From Chloroflexota bacterium (lineage in GTDB: Bacteria; Chloroflexota; Dehalococcoidia; Lucifugimonadales; Australimonadaceae), in NCBI GenBank assembly GCA_009838965.1, contig VXQP01000078.1, positions 29,957 to 93,956 on the forward strand: a stretch of 64,000 nucleotides of DNA, in the 5' to 3' direction. This document shows positions 56,400 through 64,000 of the stretch, piece by piece (position 1 is the first letter of the stretch; each line of letters starts with the position of its first letter). Made by a program: the position numbers and the translations under genes. The notes under the pieces were generated by a model that was not told the DNA's origin, made no database searches, and was given only the letters and a program-made list of their open reading frames with translations.

Positions 56400-57455
56400 T
56401 CAGCCCGCTATGACCCGTGCGACCTCGCGCATATCCGGCGCCGCCGTCTCCGGGGGGCGCGTCATCAGCTGCTCCGCAACCGGGGTGTCCTTCAGCCCCG
56501 TGCCGGTGATGATGCACACCACTGTTGCCGACGAGAAGTCCGCGCCTGCACGCGCCTGCTTGATGAGCCCCGCTACGCCCGCGGCGGACGCGGGCTCGCA
56601 GAAGATGCCCTCCATGCTCGGGAGCAGCCCGTAGGCTTCGAGTATCTCACCATCAGTGACGGCGTCTATCGTTCCACCGGACTCGTCGCGTGCCGCAACG
56701 GCTCCCACCCAGTTCGCGGGGTTGCCGATACGTATCGCAGAGGCGACCGTCTCCGGTTTGAGGACGGGCGTACCCTGAACGATCGGGGCGGCTCCGGCAG
56801 CCTCCATCCCCATCATCCGGGGACGGCGAGTCGCCATGCCCGCCCGGTGGTACTCGACGAATCCCCGCCAGTAAGCAGTGATGTTGCCCGCGTTCCCCAC
56901 GGGGATGAACAGGTAGTCCGGCGCGTCGCCGAGGTCGTCGACGATCTCGAAGGCCGCCGTCTTCTGCCCCTCCAGGCGGTTGGGGTTCACGGAGTTGACC
57001 AGCGCGAAACGCTCCTCATACGCGGCCAGCTCGCGCGCGATGCGGAGAGCGTCGTCGAAGTTGCCCTGGATCGTCACGATGCGCGCGCCGTAGGCGACCG
57101 CCTGGCTCATCTTGCCCGGAGCGACACTGCCCTCGGGCACGAGGACGACCGTCTCCAGGCCCGATGCGGCCCCGAACGCAGACGCCGACGCGCTCGTGTT
57201 GCCGGTGGACGCGCACAGCAGGCGCGTCATCCCCTCCTCCATCGCCTTGGCCACGGCGACGACCATCCCCCGGTCCTTGAACGACCCGGTGGGATTGCAG
57301 CCCTCCAGTTTGAAGTAGAGCGCGCCGACCCCGAACTCCCGTTCCAAGCTGCGGGACCGTACGAGCGGCGTGCTTCCCTCGCCGATGGTCAGCGCCGGAG
57401 TCGCGGCCGTCAGCGGCAGGCGGCTCGCGTAACGCTTCAGAACTCCTTCGCTCAC
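56400..57455 (-). CDS. thrC: Threonine synthase
   Basis: [51 protein letters not shown]...[18 protein letters not shown]. Confidence 0.95.
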   Translation of the reverse strand: MSEGVLKRYASRLPLTAATPALTIGEGSTPLVRSRSLEREFGVGALYFKLEGCNPTGSFKDRGMVVAVAKAMEEGMTRLLCASTGNTSASASAFGAASGLETVVLVPEGSVAPGKMSQAVAYGARIVTIQGNFDDALRIARELAAYEERFALVNSVNPNRLEGQKTAAFEIVDDLGDAPDYLFIPVGNAGNITAYWRGFVEYHRAGMATRRPRMMGMEAAGAAPIVQGTPVLKPETVASAIRIGNPANWVGAVAARDESGGTIDAVTDGEILEAYGLLPSMEGIFCEPASAAGVAGLIKQARAGADFSSATVVCIITGTGLKDTPVAEQLMTRPPETAAPDMREVARVIAG

Positions 57456-57476
57456 GCTTCCTCCGTGCTCCGGGGC

Positions 57477-58787
57477 CTACGCGGGGCCGTCTTCGATGCG
57501 TACGAGTTTCGGTTGGCCGTAGACCACCGACAGCGCTTCCAGTTTACGCGCGGCTTCCTGCACTGCCGACTCCAGGGCCTTGTGGGTGATGATGACAACC
57601 TCAGCCGGCGTCCCGGCGTCCTCCGGCACCTCTTTCTGGATGATGGAGGCGAGGCTGACGCCCATCTCTCCGAGGGCGCCTGTGATCTGGGCCATCACTC
57701 CGGGTTTGTCGTACGCCCGCAGTCGAAGATAGTACTTCGTCTCCAGCTCCGCCACCGGCAGGATGGGCAGGCGCTCCTGTACGTCCGGGTATGCGGGGGC
57801 CGCGCCTCCGGAGGTCGAAGCCCGCACGATGGAGAGCACGTCACCGATGATGGCGGAGGTAGTGGGAGCAGCGCCCGCGCCCGGCCCCTGGAACATCGTC
57901 CAGCCGACCAGGTCACCCTCCAGTTCAACCGCGTTGTAGACGCCGTCCACCTTTGCCAGCGGGTGCTGCTCGTGCAGGAAAGCGGGGTGCACCCGCGCTT
58001 GGACGGCGCCGTCCTGCACCCTGCTGGCCGCCAGCAACTTGATGACGTAGCCCAGCTCGCGTGCGTACTCGAAGTCTGCTGCGTCCAGTTCGCGTATGCC
58101 TTCGCGGTACACGTCCGGTTCACGCACGGTGCACCGGAAAGCGAGTGTGCTGAGGATGGCGAGCTTGTACGCGGCGTCCCTGCCGTCCACGTCGTCGGAT
58201 GGGTCGGGTTCGGCGTAGCCGCTGCGCTGCGCCTCCGCGAGCGCATCCGCGTATGACGCGCCATACTGCGCCATGCGGGTGAGCATGTAGTTCGTCGTGC
58301 CGTTGATGACGGCATTTACCGCAGTGACACGGTTCCCTGCGAGGTCGCGCACCAACGGACCGATGATAGGGATGCCCCCACCGACGCTCGCCTCGAACGC
58401 CAGCGTCACACCGTGCTCCGCCGCGAGGGCCAGCAGTTCCGGCCCGTGGAGCGCCATCACCTGCTTGTTGGCAGTCACGACGTGCTTGCCGGAGCGCAGC
58501 GCGGCTTCGATACAGCCGAGCGCAGGCTGCTCCCCGCCCATCACTTCGATGACGATGTCCACGTCGGCGGCGCCGGTCAGCGTTGTGGGGTCGTTGGTAA
58601 GACGTACGTCCTGCGGCAACCCCGGACGCTGCCGCGCGGTGTCACGCACCAGTACGCCGGCCAGCCGCAGCGGACGCCCCGCGTAGCGCGCCAGTTCGTC
58701 GGCTTTGCCGGAGAGCGTCTGCGCCACACCGGTCCCGACGGTACCAGCGCCAAGGAGTGCCACGCCGACTGCCTCATGCGTGCTCAT
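57477..58787 (-). CDS. hom: Homoserine dehydrogenase
   Basis: VGVALLGAGTVGTGVAQTL...VVTANKQVMALHG...FEASVGGGIPIIGPLVRDLAGNRVTAVNAVINGTTNYML; C-terminal ACT domain. Confidence 0.96.
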   Translation of the reverse strand: MSTHEAVGVALLGAGTVGTGVAQTLSGKADELARYAGRPLRLAGVLVRDTARQRPGLPQDVRLTNDPTTLTGAADVDIVIEVMGGEQPALGCIEAALRSGKHVVTANKQVMALHGPELLALAAEHGVTLAFEASVGGGIPIIGPLVRDLAGNRVTAVNAVINGTTNYMLTRMAQYGASYADALAEAQRSGYAEPDPSDDVDGRDAAYKLAILSTLAFRCTVREPDVYREGIRELDAADFEYARELGYVIKLLAASRVQDGAVQARVHPAFLHEQHPLAKVDGVYNAVELEGDLVGWTMFQGPGAGAAPTTSAIIGDVLSIVRASTSGGAAPAYPDVQERLPILPVAELETKYYLRLRAYDKPGVMAQITGALGEMGVSLASIIQKEVPEDAGTPAEVVIITHKALESAVQEAARKLEALSVVYGQPKLVRIEDGPA

Positions 58788-59794
58788 TGGAGACTCTCTA
58801 GTTGCTCCACCAACCATTGAGCGTCGTCCGCAGTGAAGTAGTACTGCAGTCCGAGGCTCTTGCCGTCTACCCATTCCTGGAAGTCGTTCTGCGCCCACAG
58901 CTCCCGCATGACGCCGGTCAGCGGCTTATCCGACGGGCCGTCGGTTACCCGGAATACGATAGTACCGAACGCCGTCGTGTGCGGTCCCTGCACCTCGCCC
59001 TGCTCGATGCCTTCGGCGAACAGCACGCCGTTCACGTCGGCCTGCAGCACCCCCTCGGGCACCCAGCCCAGGACTCCTTCCGCGTCCGAGAAGAGGAAGT
59101 CCTCGTTCGATTCTCCGGCGACGTCGGCGAACTCTTCGCCATCTTCGAGGCGCGCAACCGCAGCCCGCGCTGTCGTGACGCTCTGCGTCACGATCCACTC
59201 CACGTGTATCTGCTCGGTGGTCTCGGGCGCTTCCGCAGAGAAGTATTCGAGCGCTGACTGACGGCGCAACTGGCCCGTGAGCCATGCGCGGTAGTCCTCT
59301 TCGCTGACCCGCACGAAGTCGAGGAACTGGTCGAGGAAATCGCGCCCTTCCTCGCTCAGGCTCGTGGGAGGCTCGGCTTCTTCACCTTCCGGGAGCGGTT
59401 CGTACTGCCTGACGATCTCGGCGTCCACAGCGCCAGGGTCGATATCCCCGCCTACTTCACCGATGTTGCGCTCGATGATGCCGTCTCCGAGCAGGTTGTT
59501 CAGACCCTGGTCGGGGACGAAGGAGCCGGTGACTCCCGCGTCTAGAAGCGCGTAGGGGAGCGCCTCCCGCAACTGGTACTGCACGCCGTCGATCTCGGCC
59601 ACGACCTTGCGGGGAATGCGATACGAGTTGAGGTACCAGCCCACCGCGAGCATCGCTACGAGCCCCACGAGCACAACCGCGATGGCCACGTAGAGGAGGC
59701 GTTGGCGCTGGCGTTCGTTCAGGCGGCGGCCAGCGACCTGCGGAGACGCTGAGCGCCCCGAATGCTGGCGTTCCGCGCGTCGGCGTTGTCGCAT
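58784..59794 (-). CDS. Membrane-anchored parvulin-type peptidyl-prolyl isomerase/SurA-like
   Basis: N-terminal TM then SurA_N-like and HVEWIVTQSVTTARAAVARLEDGEEFADVAGE...GVLGWVPEGVL PpiC pattern. Confidence 0.8.
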   Translation of the reverse strand: MRQRRRAERQHSGRSASPQVAGRRLNERQRQRLLYVAIAVVLVGLVAMLAVGWYLNSYRIPRKVVAEIDGVQYQLREALPYALLDAGVTGSFVPDQGLNNLLGDGIIERNIGEVGGDIDPGAVDAEIVRQYEPLPEGEEAEPPTSLSEEGRDFLDQFLDFVRVSEEDYRAWLTGQLRRQSALEYFSAEAPETTEQIHVEWIVTQSVTTARAAVARLEDGEEFADVAGESNEDFLFSDAEGVLGWVPEGVLQADVNGVLFAEGIEQGEVQGPHTTAFGTIVFRVTDGPSDKPLTGVMRELWAQNDFQEWVDGKSLGLQYYFTADDAQWLVEQLESLQ

Positions 59795-59805
59795 GCAGGC
59801 GTGTA

Positions 59806-60381
59806 CTACTCTTCGGAGTCTGCCGCATCAGCGGCGGGAGCAGGGGGTTCGGCAGCGTCCTCTGCAGGAGAGGCTTCTTCTGCGACAGGAGCGTCCTCTG
59901 CGGGAGACGCAGCCTCGGCCTCTGCGACAGGCGCCGCTTCAGCCACGGGGGCGTCGCTCTCCCCAGTCCCTTCGGCAGCAGATGCGCTTTCGGCAGCGGG
60001 AGCACTGGTCTCTGCCGCCTCTCCCTCAGCGGGAGCGGCAGCCGCATCGGGGCGCGGGCCACGGCTGAAGCCGCCTTCTCGCTGGCCGAACCGGCGTCCG
60101 CCGCGGTCGGGACGCGTCAGTTCGATCAGGCTGTGCCCACCGGTGTACGGCAGGAGCGCGAGGAAGCGCGCACGCTTGATGGCGACGGCGAGCTTGCGCT
60201 GGTGGCGCGCCCGCGTGCCCGTGCGCCTGCTGGAGTCGATCTTCCCCCATTCGGAGATGAACCGGCGCAGGACGGGAACGTCCTTGTAATCAGGCGTCTT
60301 CTTCTCGGCGCTGAAGTAGCAGACCTTCCGCCTGGGGAAGTACCGGCGCCCGCCGGGACGCCGCCGTCGTATGTTCTGCAT
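59806..60381 (-). CDS. rpsR: 30S ribosomal protein S18 with long Ala/Glu/Pro-rich C-terminal extension
   Basis: [65 protein letters not shown] then about 100 aa acidic low-complexity tail. Confidence 0.94.
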   Translation of the reverse strand: MQNIRRRRPGGRRYFPRRKVCYFSAEKKTPDYKDVPVLRRFISEWGKIDSSRRTGTRARHQRKLAVAIKRARFLALLPYTGGHSLIELTRPDRGGRRFGQREGGFSRGPRPDAAAAPAEGEAAETSAPAAESASAAEGTGESDAPVAEAAPVAEAEAASPAEDAPVAEEASPAEDAAEPPAPAADAADSEE

Positions 60382-60401
60382 CTACGTGCTCTCCTCTGTG
60401 C

Positions 60402-60842
60402 TCAGAACGGGAGGTCGTCGGGCGAGAGCACCTCCGGGCCGGTGTCGTACCCGCCGCCCGTGCTCTGCCCGTAGGAACCTCCGCCGTATTCGCCGCCTTC
60501 GTCGCCTGTACCCGGCCTGTCCAGGAACAACACCCGGTCCGCGATGATCTCGTTCCGGAACCGCATCTGCCCGTCGTTGCCCTGGTACGAGTGGCTGCGC
60601 AGCCTGCCGTCGACGTAGGCCCTGCGTCCCTTGGAAAGGTACTGGTTCACCTGCTCCGCGAGGGCGTTCCACGCGACCACGGTGAACCACTCAGTCTCCT
60701 GGCGCCGCTCGCCTTCGCGCGTGTTGTAGGAGCGGCTCGCGGCGATGCGGAAGGAGGTCACCGGCGCGCCGGAGGGTGTGTAGCGCATCTCCGGGTCCGT
60801 TCCCACGTTCCCGATCACCATGATCTTGTTGAGGCCGACCAA
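60402..60842 (-). CDS. ssb: Single-stranded DNA-binding protein
   Basis: GLNKIMVIGNVGTDPEMRYTPSGAPVTSFRIAASR...WFTVVAWNALAEQVNQYLSKGRRAYVDGRL...C-terminal SPDDLPF. Confidence 0.96.
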   Translation of the reverse strand: MVGLNKIMVIGNVGTDPEMRYTPSGAPVTSFRIAASRSYNTREGERRQETEWFTVVAWNALAEQVNQYLSKGRRAYVDGRLRSHSYQGNDGQMRFRNEIIADRVLFLDRPGTGDEGGEYGGGSYGQSTGGGYDTGPEVLSPDDLPF

Positions 60843-60857
60843 TGCGCGCTTCCCTCT

Positions 60858-61148
60858 CTACTCCTCGTCCTTGCGGATGAGGAGATGCCGGATAACGTCG
60901 TCCGTGAGTTTGAGCGAGTTGTCCAGCACGGTCGTTCCGGTGCCTTCCATCTCGATGTTCGCCATGTGGTAGTTGGCCTCAGTGAACCGGCCTATCTTGT
61001 ACGCCAGTTTGCGCCTGCCCCAGTTGTCCTCGCTCACGACCCCGCCGCCGTGGTCGGAGGCCACGCGACGAACGCGCTCGACGACCGCCCCCAGCCGCTC
61101 TTCGTCGGCATCAGGATGAACCAGCAGCATCAACTCGTACTGACGCAC
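60858..61148 (-). CDS. rpsF: 30S ribosomal protein S6
   Basis: YELMLLVHPDADEERLGAVVERVRRVASDHGG...WGRRKLAYKIGRFTEANYHMANIEMEG. Confidence 0.95.
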   Translation of the reverse strand: MRQYELMLLVHPDADEERLGAVVERVRRVASDHGGGVVSEDNWGRRKLAYKIGRFTEANYHMANIEMEGTGTTVLDNSLKLTDDVIRHLLIRKDEE

Positions 61149-61261
61149 TCCCCTCTCCCTCTGTTCCGCTGACGTCTTCCGTTATCTCAGCCGAACGGCG
61201 CGGCCGTTCGGCGCACGTCTGGCGATTATAGCACGCTCACCTCGAGCAGCGGCAACCGTGG

Positions 61262-62494
61262 CTAGTCGTCGAGCCCTGGCACCGGGAAGCCTGCCGTCAG
61301 CTGGCCGACCTCGTCGGCGATGGCGCTGAGCGCGGCCTCGTCGTCCCGGCTGTGCAGCGTCCGCACGAGGAGTTGCGCCACCTTCTGACACTCCTCCACG
61401 CCGAAGCCGCGAGCCGTCACCGCCGGGGTGCCCAGCCGCAGGCCGCTCGTGACACGCGGGGGCTGCGGGTCGTTCGGGATCGCGTTCTTGTTCACCGTGA
61501 TGCGCACGCTGCCAAGCGCTTCCTCGGCCTCCTGCCCCGTCCAGCCCAGAGGCCGCAGGTCCACGAGCATCAGGTGGTTGTCCGTGCCGCCGGAGACGAT
61601 GCGCAGTCCCTCGCCCTCGAGCGCCGCGGCCATGGCCTGGGCGTTCTCGACGATCCGGCGCCCGTAGTCCGCGAACTCGGGCTGGAGCGCCTCCCCGAAG
61701 CAGACCGCCTTCGCGGCGATGGCGTGCATGAGCGGCCCTCCCTGCGCGTACGGGAACACCGCACGGTCGATGTTCCGCCGGTGTTCCTCCGTGCAGAGGA
61801 TGAACGCGCCGCGCGGTCCTCGCAGCGACTTGTGCGTCGTGCTGGTCACGACGGACGCGTGCGGCAGCGGCGACGGGTGTGCGCCCGCAGCCACCAATCC
61901 GGCAATGTGCGCCATGTCCACCATGAGCACGGCGCCCACCTCTTCCGCTATCTCCGCGAACCGCGCGAAATCTATCGTCCGGGGGTACGCCGTGTATCCC
62001 GCCACCATGACCTTCGGCCTGACCTCCCGCGCCTGCGCTGCGATGGCGTCGTAGTCCAGCTGTTCCGTCTCAGGATCGAGACCGTAGGCAACGAAGTTGT
62101 ACAGCTTGGCCGAGAAGTTGACAGGGCTGCCGTGCGTGAGGTGTCCGCCCTGGTCCAGCTGCAGGCCCATGATGGTGTCGCCGATGTCACAGAGCGCGGC
62201 GTACGCCTCCATGTTGGCGGTCGCGCCGGCGTGAGGCTGTACGTTCACGTGCTCCGCCCCGAACAGCTCCTTCGCGCGGTCGATGGCCAGCTGCTCGGCG
62301 ATGTCGACGAACTCGCAGGAGCCGTAGTAGCGGCGTCCGGGGTAGCCCTCTGCATACTTGTTCGTCAGCGGAGAGCCCTGTGCCTCCAGCACCGCGCGGC
62401 TCGCGTAGTTCTCCGACGCGATGAGCACGATGTTCCGGCGCTGCCTGTCCGACTCCTTTCGGATGGCCTCCGCGATCTCGGGGTCACGCTCCAT
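61262..62494 (-). CDS. glyA: Serine hydroxymethyltransferase
   Basis: [64 protein letters not shown]...[20 protein letters not shown]. Confidence 0.97.
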   Translation of the reverse strand: MERDPEIAEAIRKESDRQRRNIVLIASENYASRAVLEAQGSPLTNKYAEGYPGRRYYGSCEFVDIAEQLAIDRAKELFGAEHVNVQPHAGATANMEAYAALCDIGDTIMGLQLDQGGHLTHGSPVNFSAKLYNFVAYGLDPETEQLDYDAIAAQAREVRPKVMVAGYTAYPRTIDFARFAEIAEEVGAVLMVDMAHIAGLVAAGAHPSPLPHASVVTSTTHKSLRGPRGAFILCTEEHRRNIDRAVFPYAQGGPLMHAIAAKAVCFGEALQPEFADYGRRIVENAQAMAAALEGEGLRIVSGGTDNHLMLVDLRPLGWTGQEAEEALGSVRITVNKNAIPNDPQPPRVTSGLRLGTPAVTARGFGVEECQKVAQLLVRTLHSRDDEAALSAIADEVGQLTAGFPVPGLDD

Positions 62495-62706
62495 CAACAC
62501 GCTCACGGCAATCCACCTCTGTCCTTGATGTGGTTCGAAGAACAGGATATGTCCCACGCCCGAACGCCCGCAAACCAGTGATGACGCGCTAGTGCATGCA
62601 GGGTTGACCCGTGCGGGAGCCCCCCCTATAGTCGACAGCCCCAGTCCCATAGCGATTGAAGGCGGTCGCCTGCAGCGGCTCACCCCAACGCCCAGGAGAC
62701 ATGTGA

Positions 62707-63129
62707 ATGGCAGGATTGCAAGGCACACAGAGCGAAGCGAACCTGAAGGCGGCGTTCGCGCGGGAGTCTGAAGCCAACCGACGCTACCTCTACTTCGCAC
62801 GCCGCGCGGACATCGAGGGCTTTCCCGAGATCGGCGGGCTCTTCCGGGACATCTCCGAAGCCGAGACCGGTCACGCCTTCGGGCACCTCGACTTCCTGAA
62901 GGAGACCGGCGACCCTGCGACCGGCGAGCCCATCGGCAATACCGAGGACAACCTCAAGTCCGCCATCGCAGGCGAGACGTACGATTACACCGATATGTAC
63001 CCCAGCTTCGCCCGTACCGCGCGTGACGAGGGCTTCGGCGAGCTCGCGGAGTGGTTCGAGACGCTCGCACGCGCCGAGCGCTCCCACGCCGGCCGGTTCA
63101 CCAAGGCCTTCGAGAACCTCAACTCCTAG
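62707..63129 (+). CDS. Rubrerythrin
   Basis: [64 protein letters not shown]. Confidence 0.92.
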   Translation: MAGLQGTQSEANLKAAFARESEANRRYLYFARRADIEGFPEIGGLFRDISEAETGHAFGHLDFLKETGDPATGEPIGNTEDNLKSAIAGETYDYTDMYPSFARTARDEGFGELAEWFETLARAERSHAGRFTKAFENLNS

Positions 63130-63140
63130 AGCCTCGCTGG

Positions 63141-63998
63141 TCAGGCGCTCGCCAGCGCGGACTGCAGCGCTTCTTCCAACTCCTCGAACGTGGCGTAGCC
63201 CTCGAAACGCTCGGCGATGCGGCCGTCCGCGCCGAGGACGAATGTCCACGACTCGTTCCGGTAGTGCTCGACCTGGTCGATGCCCCACTCGGCCAACACC
63301 GGCGAGAGGACGCCCTTCGTGAGGTCGCCCTGTATCTCGTGCGGGTTGTCGTACACCTCGACGTGGATGTAGTCCCCCGCGTCCGGGTACGCCTCGCGCA
63401 ACTCGGTGACGGTCTCCACCTGCGGGCCGCAGGTTGCCGTCGTGCAGAACGCGGGTGACGCGAACACCACCACCGACGGTCTGCCGCTGAACAACGACTC
63501 CGCAACGGTTATCTCGTACAGGGCCGGGTCGGGCCTGTAGTGGGAGGTGATGCTGCTGATATCTCCGCCTGCGCTGTCCAACGTCTTCGTGTTGCTGAAG
63601 ACGCCGATCTGCCCGATGTCCCGCACGATCGACGTTTCAGCCACGTGCACGTCGAGCATCGCCTCGCCACTCTCTCCCTCGATGACCAGCCGCCACGTTC
63701 CCGCCTGCGGGAACGTCAGCCGCGTCACGTAGGAGCCGCGCGTGCCGAACGGCCACTCGTGGAACCGGGCAGTCGCGGTCTCGCCGACAGCGTCACCGCC
63801 CAGAAACGTCGTCGTGACGGTCGCCTCAGGCACGCGGACGAAATCAGTAGCCGTGGAAAGCAGGAATGCCACGCGCTGCGTTCCCGTGCGCAGAAGCGTC
63901 GTGCCGAGGATCGACTTCCATTCCTGCATCTCTGGCGTGGATGTGGCCGTAGGGGTTGGCGTTGGCTCGGGAGAGCACGCGGCAACGAGCAGGGATGC
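63141..63998 (-). CDS. Thioredoxin-fold lipoprotein, 5' end truncated by window edge
   Basis: SVVVFASPAFCTTATCGPQVETVTEL; frame stays open upstream of listed ATG and encodes SLLVAACSPEPTPTPTATSTPE (lipobox). Confidence 0.75.
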   Translation of the reverse strand, partial: ASLLVAACSPEPTPTPTATSTPEMQEWKSILGTTLLRTGTQRVAFLLSTATDFVRVPEATVTTTFLGGDAVGETATARFHEWPFGTRGSYVTRLTFPQAGTWRLVIEGESGEAMLDVHVAETSIVRDIGQIGVFSNTKTLDSAGGDISSITSHYRPDPALYEITVAESLFSGRPSVVVFASPAFCTTATCGPQVETVTELREAYPDAGDYIHVEVYDNPHEIQGDLTKGVLSPVLAEWGIDQVEHYRNESWTFVLGADGRIAERFEGYATFEELEEALQSALASA

Positions 63999-64000
63999 GA

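Noticed and set aside
56253-58256. 667-aa + strand ORF antisense to thrC and hom
   Set aside because: Shadow ORF; thrC and hom are unambiguous on the - strand.
1-64000. CRISPR array, transposase/IS, integrase or prophage genes
   Set aside because: No regularly spaced repeats or recognisable recombinase/phage structural proteins were seen.

Overview
High-GC bacterial chromosomal window. Gene content suggests Chloroflexota/Dehalococcoidia-like, but that placement is inference. It is densely packed with about 70 protein genes, many translationally coupled. I recognised no rRNA, tRNA, CRISPR array, transposase or prophage. Recognisable housekeeping genes are ilvD, holA, tatA/tatB-like/tatC, rlmD-maf (fused), thiE, nfo, secD/secF, purF, purO-type IMP cyclohydrolase, tsaD, tilS, comEA-like, folE, thrC, hom, rpsR, ssb, rpsF, glyA and rubrerythrin. 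Accessory content includes three tandem EamA/DMT transporters, two tandem UbiD-family decarboxylases, a HerA-like ATPase coupled to a small uncharacterised protein, and two lower-GC orphan genes (an unknown membrane protein and a DUF3800-like protein). The points most worth a second look are: (1) an MshA-like GT4 glycosyltransferase, a PIG-L deacetylase, a tandem-GNAT protein and a FemAB-like acyltransferase clustered at 52-56 kb, which resembles a mycothiol-type pathway without MshC; (2) a single ORF fusing an RlmD/TrmA-type RNA methyltransferase to a Maf nucleotide pyrophosphatase; (3) the HerA-like pair; (4) a double-domain isochorismatase whose first domain lacks the catalytic Cys; (5) a micro-gene with two in-frame TGA codons and an SSB-tip-like C-terminus; (6) repeated TANNNT boxes 6-8 nt upstream of start codons, suggesting leaderless transcripts. 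All calls come from reading sequence and motifs; no database search was run.
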